Source: Zobellia barbeyronii (GTDB lineage Bacteria > Bacteroidota > Bacteroidia > Flavobacteriales > Flavobacteriaceae). Taken from it: DNA of 64,000 nt. Each line of letters opens with the position of its first letter. Within the stretch, counting starts at the first letter, position 1. The DNA is taken from NCBI RefSeq assembly GCF_018603515.1, contig NZ_JACATN010000002.1, forward strand, positions 372,001 to 436,000. The letters are read 5' to 3'. Shown here in pieces: positions 43,412 through 52,895 of this stretch. The position numbers and the translations under genes were made by a program. The notes beneath the pieces are model-generated. The model ran no database searches. It saw only the letters and a program-made list of their open reading frames with translations, and had not been told where the DNA came from.

Positions 43412-44098
43412 ATGAAACTCAAACCAACATTACTTGCTATATTAATGGGACTAGGAATAATTAATGGAATAAAGGGACAGGATTGGCCAAATTTAAGTCA
43501 GTTTCAAGAAGACAATACCAAACTGGCAAAACCAACCGCTAATGAAAACCGAGTCGTTTTTATGGGCAACTCCATTACTATTGGATGGATTAATTCCCGA
43601 CCGGAGTTTTTTGCAGATAAACCCTATGTGAACAGAGGAATCAGCGGACAGACTACACCGCAAATGCTCGTTCGGTTTAGACCAGATGTAATTAACCTTC
43701 AGCCTAAAGTAGTGGTCTTATTGGCAGGTACAAATGATATAGCAGGAAATACGGGGCCATCAACCTTAGAAATGATTATGGATAACATTAAATCCATGGC
43801 AGATTTAGCAACCGCAAACGACATAAAAGTAATTTTGTCCTCTACCCTGCCCGCTTACAAATATCCATGGAAACCAGAGATGCAGCCCGCTCAAAAAATT
43901 ATTAATCTAAACAAAATGATTAAAGCTTACGCCGAAGAAAAAGGTCATATTTATCTTGACTATTTTTCTGCTATGGCAGATGAGCTTAACGGCTTGCCAA
44001 AAAAATATGCCAATGATGGCGTACACCCAACAGTTGAAGGTTACAAAGTAATGGAACCTCTGGTAGAAAAGGCTATTGCCGAAGCTTTACAAAATTAA
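43412..44098 (+). CDS. SGNH/GDSL-family esterase, secreted
   Basis: 228 aa with a signal peptide (cleavage near KGQD). The four SGNH blocks are seen: FMGNSITIGW (Ser54), RGISGQTT (Gly), LLAGTNDIAG (Asn108) and DGVHPT (Asp202, His205). Secreted members in this phylum are often carbohydrate esterases removing acetyl groups. Given the nearby polysaccharide locus that role is plausible, though the substrate is not shown. Confidence 0.88.
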   Translation: MKLKPTLLAILMGLGIINGIKGQDWPNLSQFQEDNTKLAKPTANENRVVFMGNSITIGWINSRPEFFADKPYVNRGISGQTTPQMLVRFRPDVINLQPKVVVLLAGTNDIAGNTGPSTLEMIMDNIKSMADLATANDIKVILSSTLPAYKYPWKPEMQPAQKIINLNKMIKAYAEEKGHIYLDYFSAMADELNGLPKKYANDGVHPTVEGYKVMEPLVEKAIAEALQN

Positions 44099-44131
44099 AA
44101 AGTAACATACCAATTTTAAAATAGGGCTTTA

Positions 44132-44159
44132 GCATAAAAAGTGATTTCTGTTTTTATGC
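44132..44159 (+). terminator. Weak hairpin after SGNH esterase gene
   Basis: GCATAAAAA (44132-44140) pairs with TTTTTATGC (44151-44159), with the T-run inside the stem and none after it. Possible terminator. Confidence 0.4.
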
Positions 44160-44208
44160 ATATCTTCGATAGTGATTCTATTTTTATTATCATTCTATAA
44201 TCCTGCGA

Positions 44209-45930
44209 ATGCAAGAAACAGTACAAAATTCCGGTTCAACAGATACCAAGAACCAACCCAATGCATACGATTCTATAATCATAGGTTCTGGAGCGGGTGG
44301 CTTGGCTACAGCTATTTGTTTGGCTAGAGCTGGCAAAAAAGTTTTGGTACTGGAGCAACATGACGTGCCTGGCGGTTGGTGCCATAGTTTTTACTTAAAC
44401 GGACACCGATTTACTCCGGGCGTTCATTACGTTGGATTAATGGCCGAAGGTGAGGCCACCAATGATTTATATAGAGGTTTGGGCATTGCTAACGAACTTG
44501 TGTTTTTTAGAATGAATCCCGATGCGTACGAACATGTTCGTATTGGTAAAGAACGATTCGATTTTCCGGCCAATTTTAATTTGCTTGTAGAACGACTTTC
44601 CGCTCGCTTTCCGAATGACAAAAATCAGATTCACAAATACCTTAACCTAACTAGAAAAGTAAGTGAAGAGCTTTACTCACTCCCTTATTTTAAAGGGTTC
44701 TGGCAAAAATTGACCATTCCCTTTAAAACCAAACATTTTGGTAAATATGGGATGTTCAGCGTGAGAAAAGTAATAGGGTGGCATATAAAAAATCCGCTTT
44801 TGAAAAACATATTGAACATCCAGTGTGGGGATCACGGTGTTCAGCCAAAAAAGGTTCCTTTTGTATTGCATAGTGCATTAATGTACCACTATTTTCAAGG
44901 TGGATATTACCCCATGGGTGGCGGCGGTGCGCTCATAAAAGCTATGACCAATACGCTTAAAAAACATGGAGGAGAACTACGCACAAGTACAGCGGTTACA
45001 AAAATAATTCTAGAAGGCGACCAAAGGAAAAAAGCCGTTGGGGTTGTTTTAGAAAATGGGCAAGAAATTTATGCCGATACTATTGTATCCAATGCAGATG
45101 TAGGTATAACCTATAATGATTTGGTCGGAAGAGAAAACCTCAGTGCTAAATTTCAGCAGAAATTAGCTAAAACAAAATATTCCAGCACCTCATTAATGTT
45201 GTTTTTGATTGTTGATATGGATTTGCGCAAAGCAGGTCTGGACTCTGGAAATATTTGGATGATGCCCAATAAAGACACGGACGATTTTTACGATAGCATG
45301 TTAGAATCTGATATTTCAAAAGGAGATGCTTTTGAAGGAATGTTCATTAGCTGTACCACTTTAAAAGACCCTTCTAGTTTTGACGGAAAGTATCATAGTA
45401 TAGAAGCCATTACTCTGGTTGACTATAAGGCTTTTGAAAAGTTTAAAGATGAAAATCAGGAACGTTCGCAAGAATACTTGGATTTCAAAGAATTGTTGAT
45501 GCAAAAAATGATAAACGGATTAGAAAATGCTATTCCAGGTATCAGCAAGCACATCATTCAAAAAGACTTGGGAACTCCGTTAACCAATAAGTACTACGTT
45601 AATACCACGGACGGTAATATCTACGGCACCGAAAAAAGCCTAAAACATATTGGTCCGTTTGCCTACAAGGCAAAAAGTGAGATTGAGAATCTCTATTTAT
45701 GCGGAGCTAGCATTCTTTCTCACGGTGTGGCAGGAGTTTCACACTCAGGTGTGGATACCGCAGCTCAAATTTTAAATTGCGACCCGGATGAGCTCAAAAA
45801 ACCACAAGAAGACCAACATATAAGAATCTACGAAGCTGAGGATGCTACGGATTATCCAGAATGGATGTTGAAAAAAATAGCGGTGAAAACAGCAAGGGCA
45901 AAAAACAAAAGCGAAGAGATTAATACATAA
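44209..45930 (+). CDS. FAD-dependent oxidoreductase, CrtI/carotenoid isomerase-like
   Basis: 573 aa. The dinucleotide-binding motif IIIGSGAGGLATAICLARAG (residues 23-42) is followed by VLEQHDVPGGWCHSF. The sequence layout (HRFTPGVHYVGLM, GGYYPMGGGGALIKAMT, and a C-terminal LYLCGASILSHGVAGVSHSG) is that of the phytoene desaturase / carotenoid isomerase / retinol saturase group. Likely acts on a polyene or other isoprenoid; the substrate cannot be told, and no carotenoid genes are nearby. Confidence 0.85.
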   Translation: MQETVQNSGSTDTKNQPNAYDSIIIGSGAGGLATAICLARAGKKVLVLEQHDVPGGWCHSFYLNGHRFTPGVHYVGLMAEGEATNDLYRGLGIANELVFFRMNPDAYEHVRIGKERFDFPANFNLLVERLSARFPNDKNQIHKYLNLTRKVSEELYSLPYFKGFWQKLTIPFKTKHFGKYGMFSVRKVIGWHIKNPLLKNILNIQCGDHGVQPKKVPFVLHSALMYHYFQGGYYPMGGGGALIKAMTNTLKKHGGELRTSTAVTKIILEGDQRKKAVGVVLENGQEIYADTIVSNADVGITYNDLVGRENLSAKFQQKLAKTKYSSTSLMLFLIVDMDLRKAGLDSGNIWMMPNKDTDDFYDSMLESDISKGDAFEGMFISCTTLKDPSSFDGKYHSIEAITLVDYKAFEKFKDENQERSQEYLDFKELLMQKMINGLENAIPGISKHIIQKDLGTPLTNKYYVNTTDGNIYGTEKSLKHIGPFAYKAKSEIENLYLCGASILSHGVAGVSHSGVDTAAQILNCDPDELKKPQEDQHIRIYEAEDATDYPEWMLKKIAVKTARAKNKSEEINT

Positions 45931-46042
45931 AATGTATACTAAGTCACTTTTTACAATTTATTATACTCGCCAGACCATTTGTTATACTGTATTCTAGTAA
46001 TCCTTCTTAACTTTAAGAAGAATAGTATTATACAGACAAATT

Positions 46043-49000
46043 ATGCCAAACAAAAATCGTTTTCTTTCAGCACTACTGCTCTTTTTTTGCATTTCTCAAC
46101 TTCAAGCTCAAGTAAAAGTTTACGAAGGTCAAGAAACCATTCCAACCTATAAAATTGGAACGGATGAGTTGAGTCCCATTTTTTATAACGGTCGTGGAGT
46201 TCAAGGCGCACAGGGTAAAGTATATCCGTACGCATCACAGACTAAATTAGGCGATTCTTTGGTTGATGTCACTTATGACATGGTCTACTTAGAAAATGAA
46301 TATATTCTTGTAAAGGTTTTACCAGCCTTTGGAGGCCGTCTTTTTTCGGCTATTGACAAAACCAACGGACACGAATTGTTTCATACCAACAGCGTAATTA
46401 AGCCCGATTTAATTGGTACGTTGGGTGCTTGGGTTTCAGGAGGTATAGAATGGTGTTTTCCACATCACCACCGTACGACTACCATGCTTCCTAGTGATTA
46501 TAGAATGATAACTAACGAAGACGGTAGCGCCACAGTTTGGATCGGAGAAACCGAAAAAACTAGGGATATGCGCGGCGTTATAGGCATGACCTTAAGACCT
46601 GGTCGTTCCTATATAGAGGTTGATTATCGCATTAATAATACTAGTGATGTTACTACTACTTTTCTTTTTTGGGCAAATGTAGCCATAACAGCGAACGATG
46701 ATTTTAGAACGTTTTGGCCTCCAAGTCAAGAGATTGGAGTATATCATAACAACAGTAGCTTTATTAATTGGCCATTATCCAATAAGACTGATGATTATGG
46801 GCGTACCAGTTATGAAAAAGGTGTAGACTTAACCTGGTGGAAGAATCATCCTAATCCGGTTTCATTTTTTATGTGGGACATTAAAGAAGGATTTATAGGA
46901 GGATATGATTACGGACAAAAAGCGGGAACCGTTCACGTAGGGAATCCCTTTAAGAACAACGCTTCAAAACTATGGCAATTTGGTCCAGGATTACAAGGAC
47001 AAAATGCAAGACGAAAACTAACCGATGACGGAAAGGCGTATGTAGAATTAATGACCGGTACGTTTTCTAACAATCAACCGGATTATAATTGGATTCTCCC
47101 CCACTCCGCTAAAGACGCAAAAAATTACTGGTATCCTGTTCGAGATTTAGAGGTGGTTAAAAATTCAAATACCGATGCTTCCGTTACGCTTCAAATGCGA
47201 AATGTAAAGACCGTATTTTACGGATTCAACACTACCAAAGATTTTAAAGGAGCAAAAGTTATTCTGAAAAATGGTGATACTGTTTTAGAGGAAAAAACGA
47301 TAGATATTGATCCTGCCCATCCTTTTACATCGACTTATAAAAACAGAAAAGCTTTAGATGAGTATCAGATAACTGCCCTTATTCAAGATGCACAAGGAAA
47401 CGAACTTATTTCATACACACCCTACAAACCAAAAACTCCACAACTTCCAGAAGTTCAAGAGAAAGTAAAGAAACCGGAGGAGCTCAAAACTGTTGAAGAC
47501 CTTTACCTAACAGGACGTTTTGTAGAACAATTTAGAAGACCGGGCATTGAACCAGACGATTATTACTTAGCCGCTTTAGAAATATCACCTAACGATTACC
47601 GTACGAATCTCGCTTTAGGTATGCGTAAGTTCAATCAAACCAAATATGACGAGGCATTAAAATATCTACAAACCGCAGCAGATAAATTAAAAGTAAAATA
47701 CTATCAGCCCAAAGAAGGTGAAATATTCTATTATTTGGGTTTAACGCACCAAGCATTAGGTCATGAAGAGGAAGCGTATTCCAATTTGGCAAGATCAGCT
47801 TGGTACTACCAATGGTTCTCCTCTGGTAATTTTAAATTGGCACAAATTGAAAGCACAAAAGGAAACTATCAAAAAGCACTTGAATACGTCCAAGAAGCCT
47901 ATACTACAAATAATCGCGATGGTAGAATTGTAGTATTGAATGCCGCTTTACTCCGTAAACTCAACCGCCAAAGCGAAGCCGTGACTCTTCTAGAGCAGCA
48001 GATTGCTTATGACCCTTTAGATTTTTCAGTCCTTTATGAAATGGAACTGGTAAAAGGTAATAGCTCTATGGAAACTTGGAGAAACAACATGCAAAACCCA
48101 GAGAACAATTATCTGGAAATCGCTACGAACTACATGAATGCAGGTATTACCGAAGATGGTATTGCGTTATTGTCTGACTTAAAAAGGGTATCTAGCCCGC
48201 TTGTTCACTATTACAAAGCTTGGTTTTATACTGAAGCAGGTGATTCTAGAAAAGCGAAAGAAGCCTTGGCTGAAGCAAAAAATGTATCCCTAGATTATGC
48301 TTTTCCGTATCGTACGGAAACCGAAACTGTTTTAAATAAAGCACTTGAGATTGATGCTAATAACGCCACTACTTTTTATCTTTTAGGGAATCTACTTTAT
48401 GACAAAAGACCAGATGATGCTATAAAGTATTGGGAGAAGGCTGGTGCTATAGATACTAGCATTCCTATGGTATGGCGTAATCTAGCATTTGGAGCATTCT
48501 ATCACCAAAAGAATCCTTCACAAGCTATAGATTTTATGACCAAAGCAATTTCGCTAGATAATTCAAATCCGCTTTGGTATTCAGAGCTTTCTAAATACTA
48601 CGATGAATCGGATGCGGATTTTAGAAAGAATCTTGAAATCTTAGAAAGCAATCTTGATATTGTAAGACAAGACGTAGACGCTCCTAAAACCTATGTAGAA
48701 TTACTCAACCTAGCAGGTGATTATGATAAGGCTATTGCCTTTCTAGACAAACATCATTTTAGAACTTGGGAAGGCGGCAGAGAAACCTATTGGCATTATG
48801 TAGATGCGCATACTTTAAAAGCTAAGCAATTAATAGCTGAGAAAAAGCCACAAGATGCTATAGCACATTTAGAGCGCGCCTTGCAATATCCTGAGAATTT
48901 GGAAGTAGGCAAACCTACCCATGACGAAAAAAATGCCATGATTTATTACTATATGGGCGAAGCTTATAAACAACTGGGCGATTCAAAAAATGCAAAGTCT

Positions 49001-49345
49001 AGTTATCAAAAAAGTGTTGCTGCCCAAAACGGAAGAGGCATGAATGATCTTATATTCTTTCAGGGGAAATCTCTTGAGAAATTGGGTGATTCAGAAAAAG
49101 CCAAGTCCATGTTCCAGAGCTTAATTGCAAAAGGACAATCTATGCGTGAGAGCGGAAACGGTAATACGTTAGTTGCTGTTGAAGAAGCTTCTGCCACAAA
49201 CAATAAATTTATCTCCAACTCTTATTATCTGGAAGCATTGGGGAATGCTGGACTGGGAAATACAGACGAATCAAAGAAAGAATTACAAAAAGCTCTAGAC
49301 GTTTATAAAAACAATCTGTGGGCCAAAGTTATGATTGCTAATTAA
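46043..49345 (+). CDS. DUF5107 and TPR-repeat secreted protein
   Basis: 1100 aa with a signal peptide (to QLQAQ). Residues about 40-350 are a DUF5107 domain (galactose-mutarotase-like beta-sandwich; YILVKVLPAFGGRLFSAIDK, GIEWCFPHHHR, FFMWDIKEGFIGGYDYG). From about 480 to the end there are tandem TPR-like helices. Such proteins accompany carbohydrate genes in Bacteroidota and are thought to bind or process glycans, but no activity is established. The next gene starts at once after its stop, so the two are translationally linked. Confidence 0.88.
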   Translation: MPNKNRFLSALLLFFCISQLQAQVKVYEGQETIPTYKIGTDELSPIFYNGRGVQGAQGKVYPYASQTKLGDSLVDVTYDMVYLENEYILVKVLPAFGGRLFSAIDKTNGHELFHTNSVIKPDLIGTLGAWVSGGIEWCFPHHHRTTTMLPSDYRMITNEDGSATVWIGETEKTRDMRGVIGMTLRPGRSYIEVDYRINNTSDVTTTFLFWANVAITANDDFRTFWPPSQEIGVYHNNSSFINWPLSNKTDDYGRTSYEKGVDLTWWKNHPNPVSFFMWDIKEGFIGGYDYGQKAGTVHVGNPFKNNASKLWQFGPGLQGQNARRKLTDDGKAYVELMTGTFSNNQPDYNWILPHSAKDAKNYWYPVRDLEVVKNSNTDASVTLQMRNVKTVFYGFNTTKDFKGAKVILKNGDTVLEEKTIDIDPAHPFTSTYKNRKALDEYQITALIQDAQGNELISYTPYKPKTPQLPEVQEKVKKPEELKTVEDLYLTGRFVEQFRRPGIEPDDYYLAALEISPNDYRTNLALGMRKFNQTKYDEALKYLQTAADKLKVKYYQPKEGEIFYYLGLTHQALGHEEEAYSNLARSAWYYQWFSSGNFKLAQIESTKGNYQKALEYVQEAYTTNNRDGRIVVLNAALLRKLNRQSEAVTLLEQQIAYDPLDFSVLYEMELVKGNSSMETWRNNMQNPENNYLEIATNYMNAGITEDGIALLSDLKRVSSPLVHYYKAWFYTEAGDSRKAKEALAEAKNVSLDYAFPYRTETETVLNKALEIDANNATTFYLLGNLLYDKRPDDAIKYWEKAGAIDTSIPMVWRNLAFGAFYHQKNPSQAIDFMTKAISLDNSNPLWYSELSKYYDESDADFRKNLEILESNLDIVRQDVDAPKTYVELLNLAGDYDKAIAFLDKHHFRTWEGGRETYWHYVDAHTLKAKQLIAEKKPQDAIAHLERALQYPENLEVGKPTHDEKNAMIYYYMGEAYKQLGDSKNAKSSYQKSVAAQNGRGMNDLIFFQGKSLEKLGDSEKAKSMFQSLIAKGQSMRESGNGNTLVAVEEASATNNKFISNSYYLEALGNAGLGNTDESKKELQKALDVYKNNLWAKVMIAN

Positions 49346-49346
49346 T

Positions 49347-50135
49347 ATGAGCCACTCAAAATATATGTTCAGAAACACCAAAATTTTAATCGCTTTATCC
49401 TTTCTAACCACTTCTACTTTTGCACAGCAGGAAAAGAAGCTTTCTTTAGGTGAACAGCCTGTCTTTAAGGTTTCTAAAGTGAGTGAGCCCATGGTTATTG
49501 ATGGTAAAATGGATGAAGCAAGTTGGTCAAAAACCGAAGCTAGAACGCTGGATTACTTTTATAGGGTTGACAAGCCAACGGACCAACAAAAATCGACCTT
49601 TAGAATGCTTTGGGGAAAAGAAAAATTCTATGTGTTTTTTGAAATGGAAGACCAATATATTACTGCTAGAGAAACCAAAAGGGACGGACAACCTTACTTA
49701 GATGACTGTGCCGAAATATTCTTTATTACTACGCCAGATAGTTTAGACACCCATTTTGGATATGAACTAAACCTGAACAAGGCCGTGAACGACTTCATTT
49801 TTTTTAATGATTATGTAAAGGGAAAAGATGTGGCTTACAAAACTTTCAACCCAGACTTTGAGGTTGAAGTTACCTATGATGGAACTATAAATGATAATTC
49901 TGATATTGATAAGGGATGGACCATGGAAATGGCCATCCCCTATTCAAACTTTGGTGAGCTTGGTAAAGTTGTTGCGATTGAACCCGGAAACAAATGGGCT
50001 TTCCTCGCTATTAGACAAGACCGAAATGATGCCGAGGGCGACAGACGGTCTACTTCAACGATATTTCCTATTTATGACATTTCTAAAAATGTACATCAAG
50101 CCAACCGTTTTGGCTTAATGGAATTCGTTGAATAA
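49347..50135 (+). CDS. CBM9-like carbohydrate-binding protein, secreted
   Basis: About 262 aa. The frame extends upstream to TTG 49335, but ATG 49347, one nucleotide after the DUF5107 stop, or ATG 49365 just before the signal peptide, is the likely start. Signal peptide ends FAQQ. Features such as MVIDGKMDEASWSKTEAR, FYVFFEMEDQYITA and DKGWTMEMAIPYSNFG are those of the family-9-like beta-sandwich sugar-binding domains. It probably binds a sugar together with the DUF5107 partner. Confidence 0.85.
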   Translation: MSHSKYMFRNTKILIALSFLTTSTFAQQEKKLSLGEQPVFKVSKVSEPMVIDGKMDEASWSKTEARTLDYFYRVDKPTDQQKSTFRMLWGKEKFYVFFEMEDQYITARETKRDGQPYLDDCAEIFFITTPDSLDTHFGYELNLNKAVNDFIFFNDYVKGKDVAYKTFNPDFEVEVTYDGTINDNSDIDKGWTMEMAIPYSNFGELGKVVAIEPGNKWAFLAIRQDRNDAEGDRRSTSTIFPIYDISKNVHQANRFGLMEFVE

Positions 50136-50144
50136 TATATTTGA

Positions 50145-51305
50145 TTACCAGTTGGTAAATGACCCATCTTTACGACGTAATCTTGGTATTTCAATAGGTT
50201 TAAAAGTTTGTTCTAATGCCAGTTCTTCATTGAACTCTACTCCTAGTCCAGGAGTATCTAGTATGGGATATGTAGGTCCGTCCAATATAGGTCTCACAGG
50301 ATAAAACTCTGGAGCATCCGTACCCATATACTGTGCAGGCGTATTCATTTCTTCCAACCAACCAAAGTTAGGACAGGCTGCAGCCATATGAATGGTAGCC
50401 GCAGTACAAATTGGTCCTAATGGATTATGCGGCATCAAATCTATATAATGAGCTTCTGCCAAACTAGCCACTTTCATAGCTTCAGTAATTCCGCCAACAT
50501 TACAAATATCAATACGTGCGTACTGCGTAAGGTTTCTTTCTATAAAAGGCAAAAATTGCCATTTGCTAGAAAACTCTTCACCTATCGTAAAAGGAATATC
50601 TACCATTTTCCTAAGGTTCTCGTAGGCTTCAGGATTTTCATCACGAATAGGCTCTTCAATATAATCCAGCGTTCCAGGTGGCATACGGTTTATAAAAGAA
50701 TATGTCTGTGCCGGCGTAAGTCTTGTATGATAATCGATACCTATGGTTATAGCTGAGCCAACTTCTTTTCTAAGGTCAGTAAGCCATTCGGCGATTGTAG
50801 CAATGGATTGTCGTGGTTCAAAAAGTTCCTTATCTCCTTCTGCTTCAAATTCTGCAGGAGCCAAGCGTAACATAGTCCAACCTTCTTTAATACAAATTTT
50901 AGAGTACTCAAAAAGCTCTTCTCTAGTTCTAAAACGAACCGAAGCAAAACAATCTACATAATCACGATGTTTACCTCCCAATAATTCATATACAGGAACA
51001 CCAAGGGCTTTTCCCTTAATATCATAAAGTGCAATATCTATAGCTGAAATAGCTGCTGTAAGTACACGTCCTCCTTCAAAATACTGACCACGATACATCT
51101 CTTGCCAAAGTGCACCAATGTTTCGTGCGTCTTTACCAATCAAAAAACCTTTAAAATGTTCAATTGCGCCAATAACGGCCAATTCCCTACCAGAAAGACC
51201 AGAAGCTCCCCATCCATAAATTCCTGAATCTGTTTCAATCTTAATGACTAGCTGACTTCCAAAACCTACGTTTATAGGAAAAGTTTTAATAGCTGATATT
51301 TTCAT
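50145..51305 (-). CDS. Enolase-superfamily sugar-acid dehydratase (galactonate dehydratase type)
   Basis: 386 aa. The mandelate-racemase-like metal and catalytic residues are in place: Asp191 and His193 (GIDYHTRL), Glu217 (DYIEEPI), Glu243 (IGEEF) and His293 (MPHNPLGP). The overall pattern is that of DgoD-type D-galactonate dehydratases, which dehydrate the acid to 2-keto-3-deoxy-galactonate. In a locus with GH117, a 3,6-anhydrogalactonate cycloisomerase or another galactonic-acid enzyme is possible. Cytoplasmic; co-transcribed with the MFS transporter 30 nt upstream. Confidence 0.85.
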   Translation of the reverse strand: MKISAIKTFPINVGFGSQLVIKIETDSGIYGWGASGLSGRELAVIGAIEHFKGFLIGKDARNIGALWQEMYRGQYFEGGRVLTAAISAIDIALYDIKGKALGVPVYELLGGKHRDYVDCFASVRFRTREELFEYSKICIKEGWTMLRLAPAEFEAEGDKELFEPRQSIATIAEWLTDLRKEVGSAITIGIDYHTRLTPAQTYSFINRMPPGTLDYIEEPIRDENPEAYENLRKMVDIPFTIGEEFSSKWQFLPFIERNLTQYARIDICNVGGITEAMKVASLAEAHYIDLMPHNPLGPICTAATIHMAAACPNFGWLEEMNTPAQYMGTDAPEFYPVRPILDGPTYPILDTPGLGVEFNEELALEQTFKPIEIPRLRRKDGSFTNW

Positions 51306-51335
51306 AAATGCCTATTTACTATTATTTAATATTTT

Positions 51336-52637
51336 TTATTTTTTTGGAACGATACGTTCTACTTTACCTACTATAAAAGTGTAAGATATAAAGCCAAGTA
51401 GCGCTATACCTCCTATGAAGAAAAGAGCAGGACTAAAATCCCCATCTTCTACCAAATAACCTATTACTATTGGCACAACTACACCTGCTAAACCTCCAAT
51501 GAAGTTAAATGCTCCACCGGTAAGTCCTATTAATTTTTTAGGTGCCATAAGAGAGATAAATATCCAAGCAATACTTGCCAAACCATTACCAAAAAAGGCC
51601 AAAGCTAAAAACAGTATTACGAAGAAAGTACTATCTGTATAGTTCGCTCCAATAATACAAGTAGATAAAAGCATACCAATGATAATTGGTGTCTTTCTTG
51701 CGATCTCAACGGAATACCCTTTCTTAATTAAATAGTCAGATGAAAAACCAGATAGAAGCACTCCAAAGAAAGCTGCTAAAAAAGGAATTGAAGCCAAGAA
51801 TCCAGATTTCAAGAAATCCAATCCTCTAAACTCCACCAAATACGTTGGAAACCATGTAAGAAAGAATATAGTTGTAGCTCCCAAGCAGAATTGACCAATA
51901 TAAAGTCCCCAAAGTTTTCTATAAATGAAAGCTTGCTTGAAATCATTCCACTCAAATTTTTTCTTCTCTTCTTTTTTTACATCGTTCTTACCAATAAGTC
52001 CGCCACCTTTCTCAATATGCTCAAGCTCTGCTTTATTAATTGATTTGTGGTCTTGTGGATTACGATAGAAAAAATACCAAATAGCAGCCCAAACAAGACC
52101 TATAATACCTGAAATAACAAAAAGACCTCTCCATCCAAAATAGCTTTGAATTGCCACTAAAACCGGGGTTAGAAAAGCAAGGCCCAAAAATTGACCAGAC
52201 GTATATATAGCAATTGCCGATGCTCGCTCGTTTTCAGGAAACCATCTGGTAACCACTAAATTGTTGATAGGATAAGAAGGAGCTTCAAATATCCCGATAC
52301 TAGCTCTTAGGCCAATTAAAGCACCAAATGAGCTAACCATACCCTGTATAAGCGTTGCCACAGACCATAAGGCCATCATTATGGAATACAAAATTCGTGT
52401 AGGAAATTTGTCTGCTATGATTCCTCCAGGAATCTGCAAGCAAGCATACGTCCAACCAAAGGCAGAAAACACATACCCCATTTGCACATTACTAAGCCCC
52501 ATATCTTCTTTCATTGCAAAAGCAGCAACAGAGATATTACTTCGGTCTAAATAATTAATAACCACGGTAATGAAAACCATGGCCAATATATTATAACGTT
52601 TCCGCGTAGGATTTGCGGTTTGATTTAAGTTGGTCAT
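51336..52637 (-). CDS. MFS transporter, anion:cation symporter family (hexuronate/galactonate type)
   Basis: 433 aa, 12 membrane helices. YLDRSNISVAAFAMKEDMGLS near the start and FGWTYACLQIPGGIIADKF in the next helix pair are signatures of the ACS family of organic-acid and sugar-acid symporters (ExuT, DgoT). Long charged loop after helix 6 (KKEEKKKFEW). Its neighbour being a sugar-acid dehydratase, I infer uptake of galactonate or a related acid. Confidence 0.88.
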   Translation of the reverse strand: MTNLNQTANPTRKRYNILAMVFITVVINYLDRSNISVAAFAMKEDMGLSNVQMGYVFSAFGWTYACLQIPGGIIADKFPTRILYSIMMALWSVATLIQGMVSSFGALIGLRASIGIFEAPSYPINNLVVTRWFPENERASAIAIYTSGQFLGLAFLTPVLVAIQSYFGWRGLFVISGIIGLVWAAIWYFFYRNPQDHKSINKAELEHIEKGGGLIGKNDVKKEEKKKFEWNDFKQAFIYRKLWGLYIGQFCLGATTIFFLTWFPTYLVEFRGLDFLKSGFLASIPFLAAFFGVLLSGFSSDYLIKKGYSVEIARKTPIIIGMLLSTCIIGANYTDSTFFVILFLALAFFGNGLASIAWIFISLMAPKKLIGLTGGAFNFIGGLAGVVVPIVIGYLVEDGDFSPALFFIGGIALLGFISYTFIVGKVERIVPKK

Positions 52638-52825
52638 TTACTTAGTTGTATTATTTCTTAATTAAAAGGTCCGGTTGTTATTCTGTTATTTATTATGAAA
52701 TGAGCAAGACGAAATATCCTACTTAAATTTAAAAAGTGTCAATATAACAATTAATAATTGTATTCTAAAGTGTAGAAACAACAATTAATTTTGATTGGGT
52801 CAAAAAAGTTGATACTAAAAAGAAA

Positions 52826-52854
52826 CGGCAACAGGACTAAACACCCTGCTGCCG
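52826..52854 (-). terminator. Terminator after susD
   Basis: On the minus strand CGGCAGCAGG (54-45) and CCTGTTGCCG (35-26) pair with one G:U, around a 9-nt loop, followed by TTTCTTTTT. It separates susCD from the transporter-dehydratase pair. Confidence 0.75.
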
Positions 52855-52895
52855 CTTACAAACAACTAACTCAACTAGTTTATTTTATGTCCTTT

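Noticed and set aside
46003-46020. Small hairpin (CTTCTTA/TAAGAAG) before the DUF5107 gene
   Set aside because: Seven base pairs, AT-rich, no T-run; too weak to call a control element.
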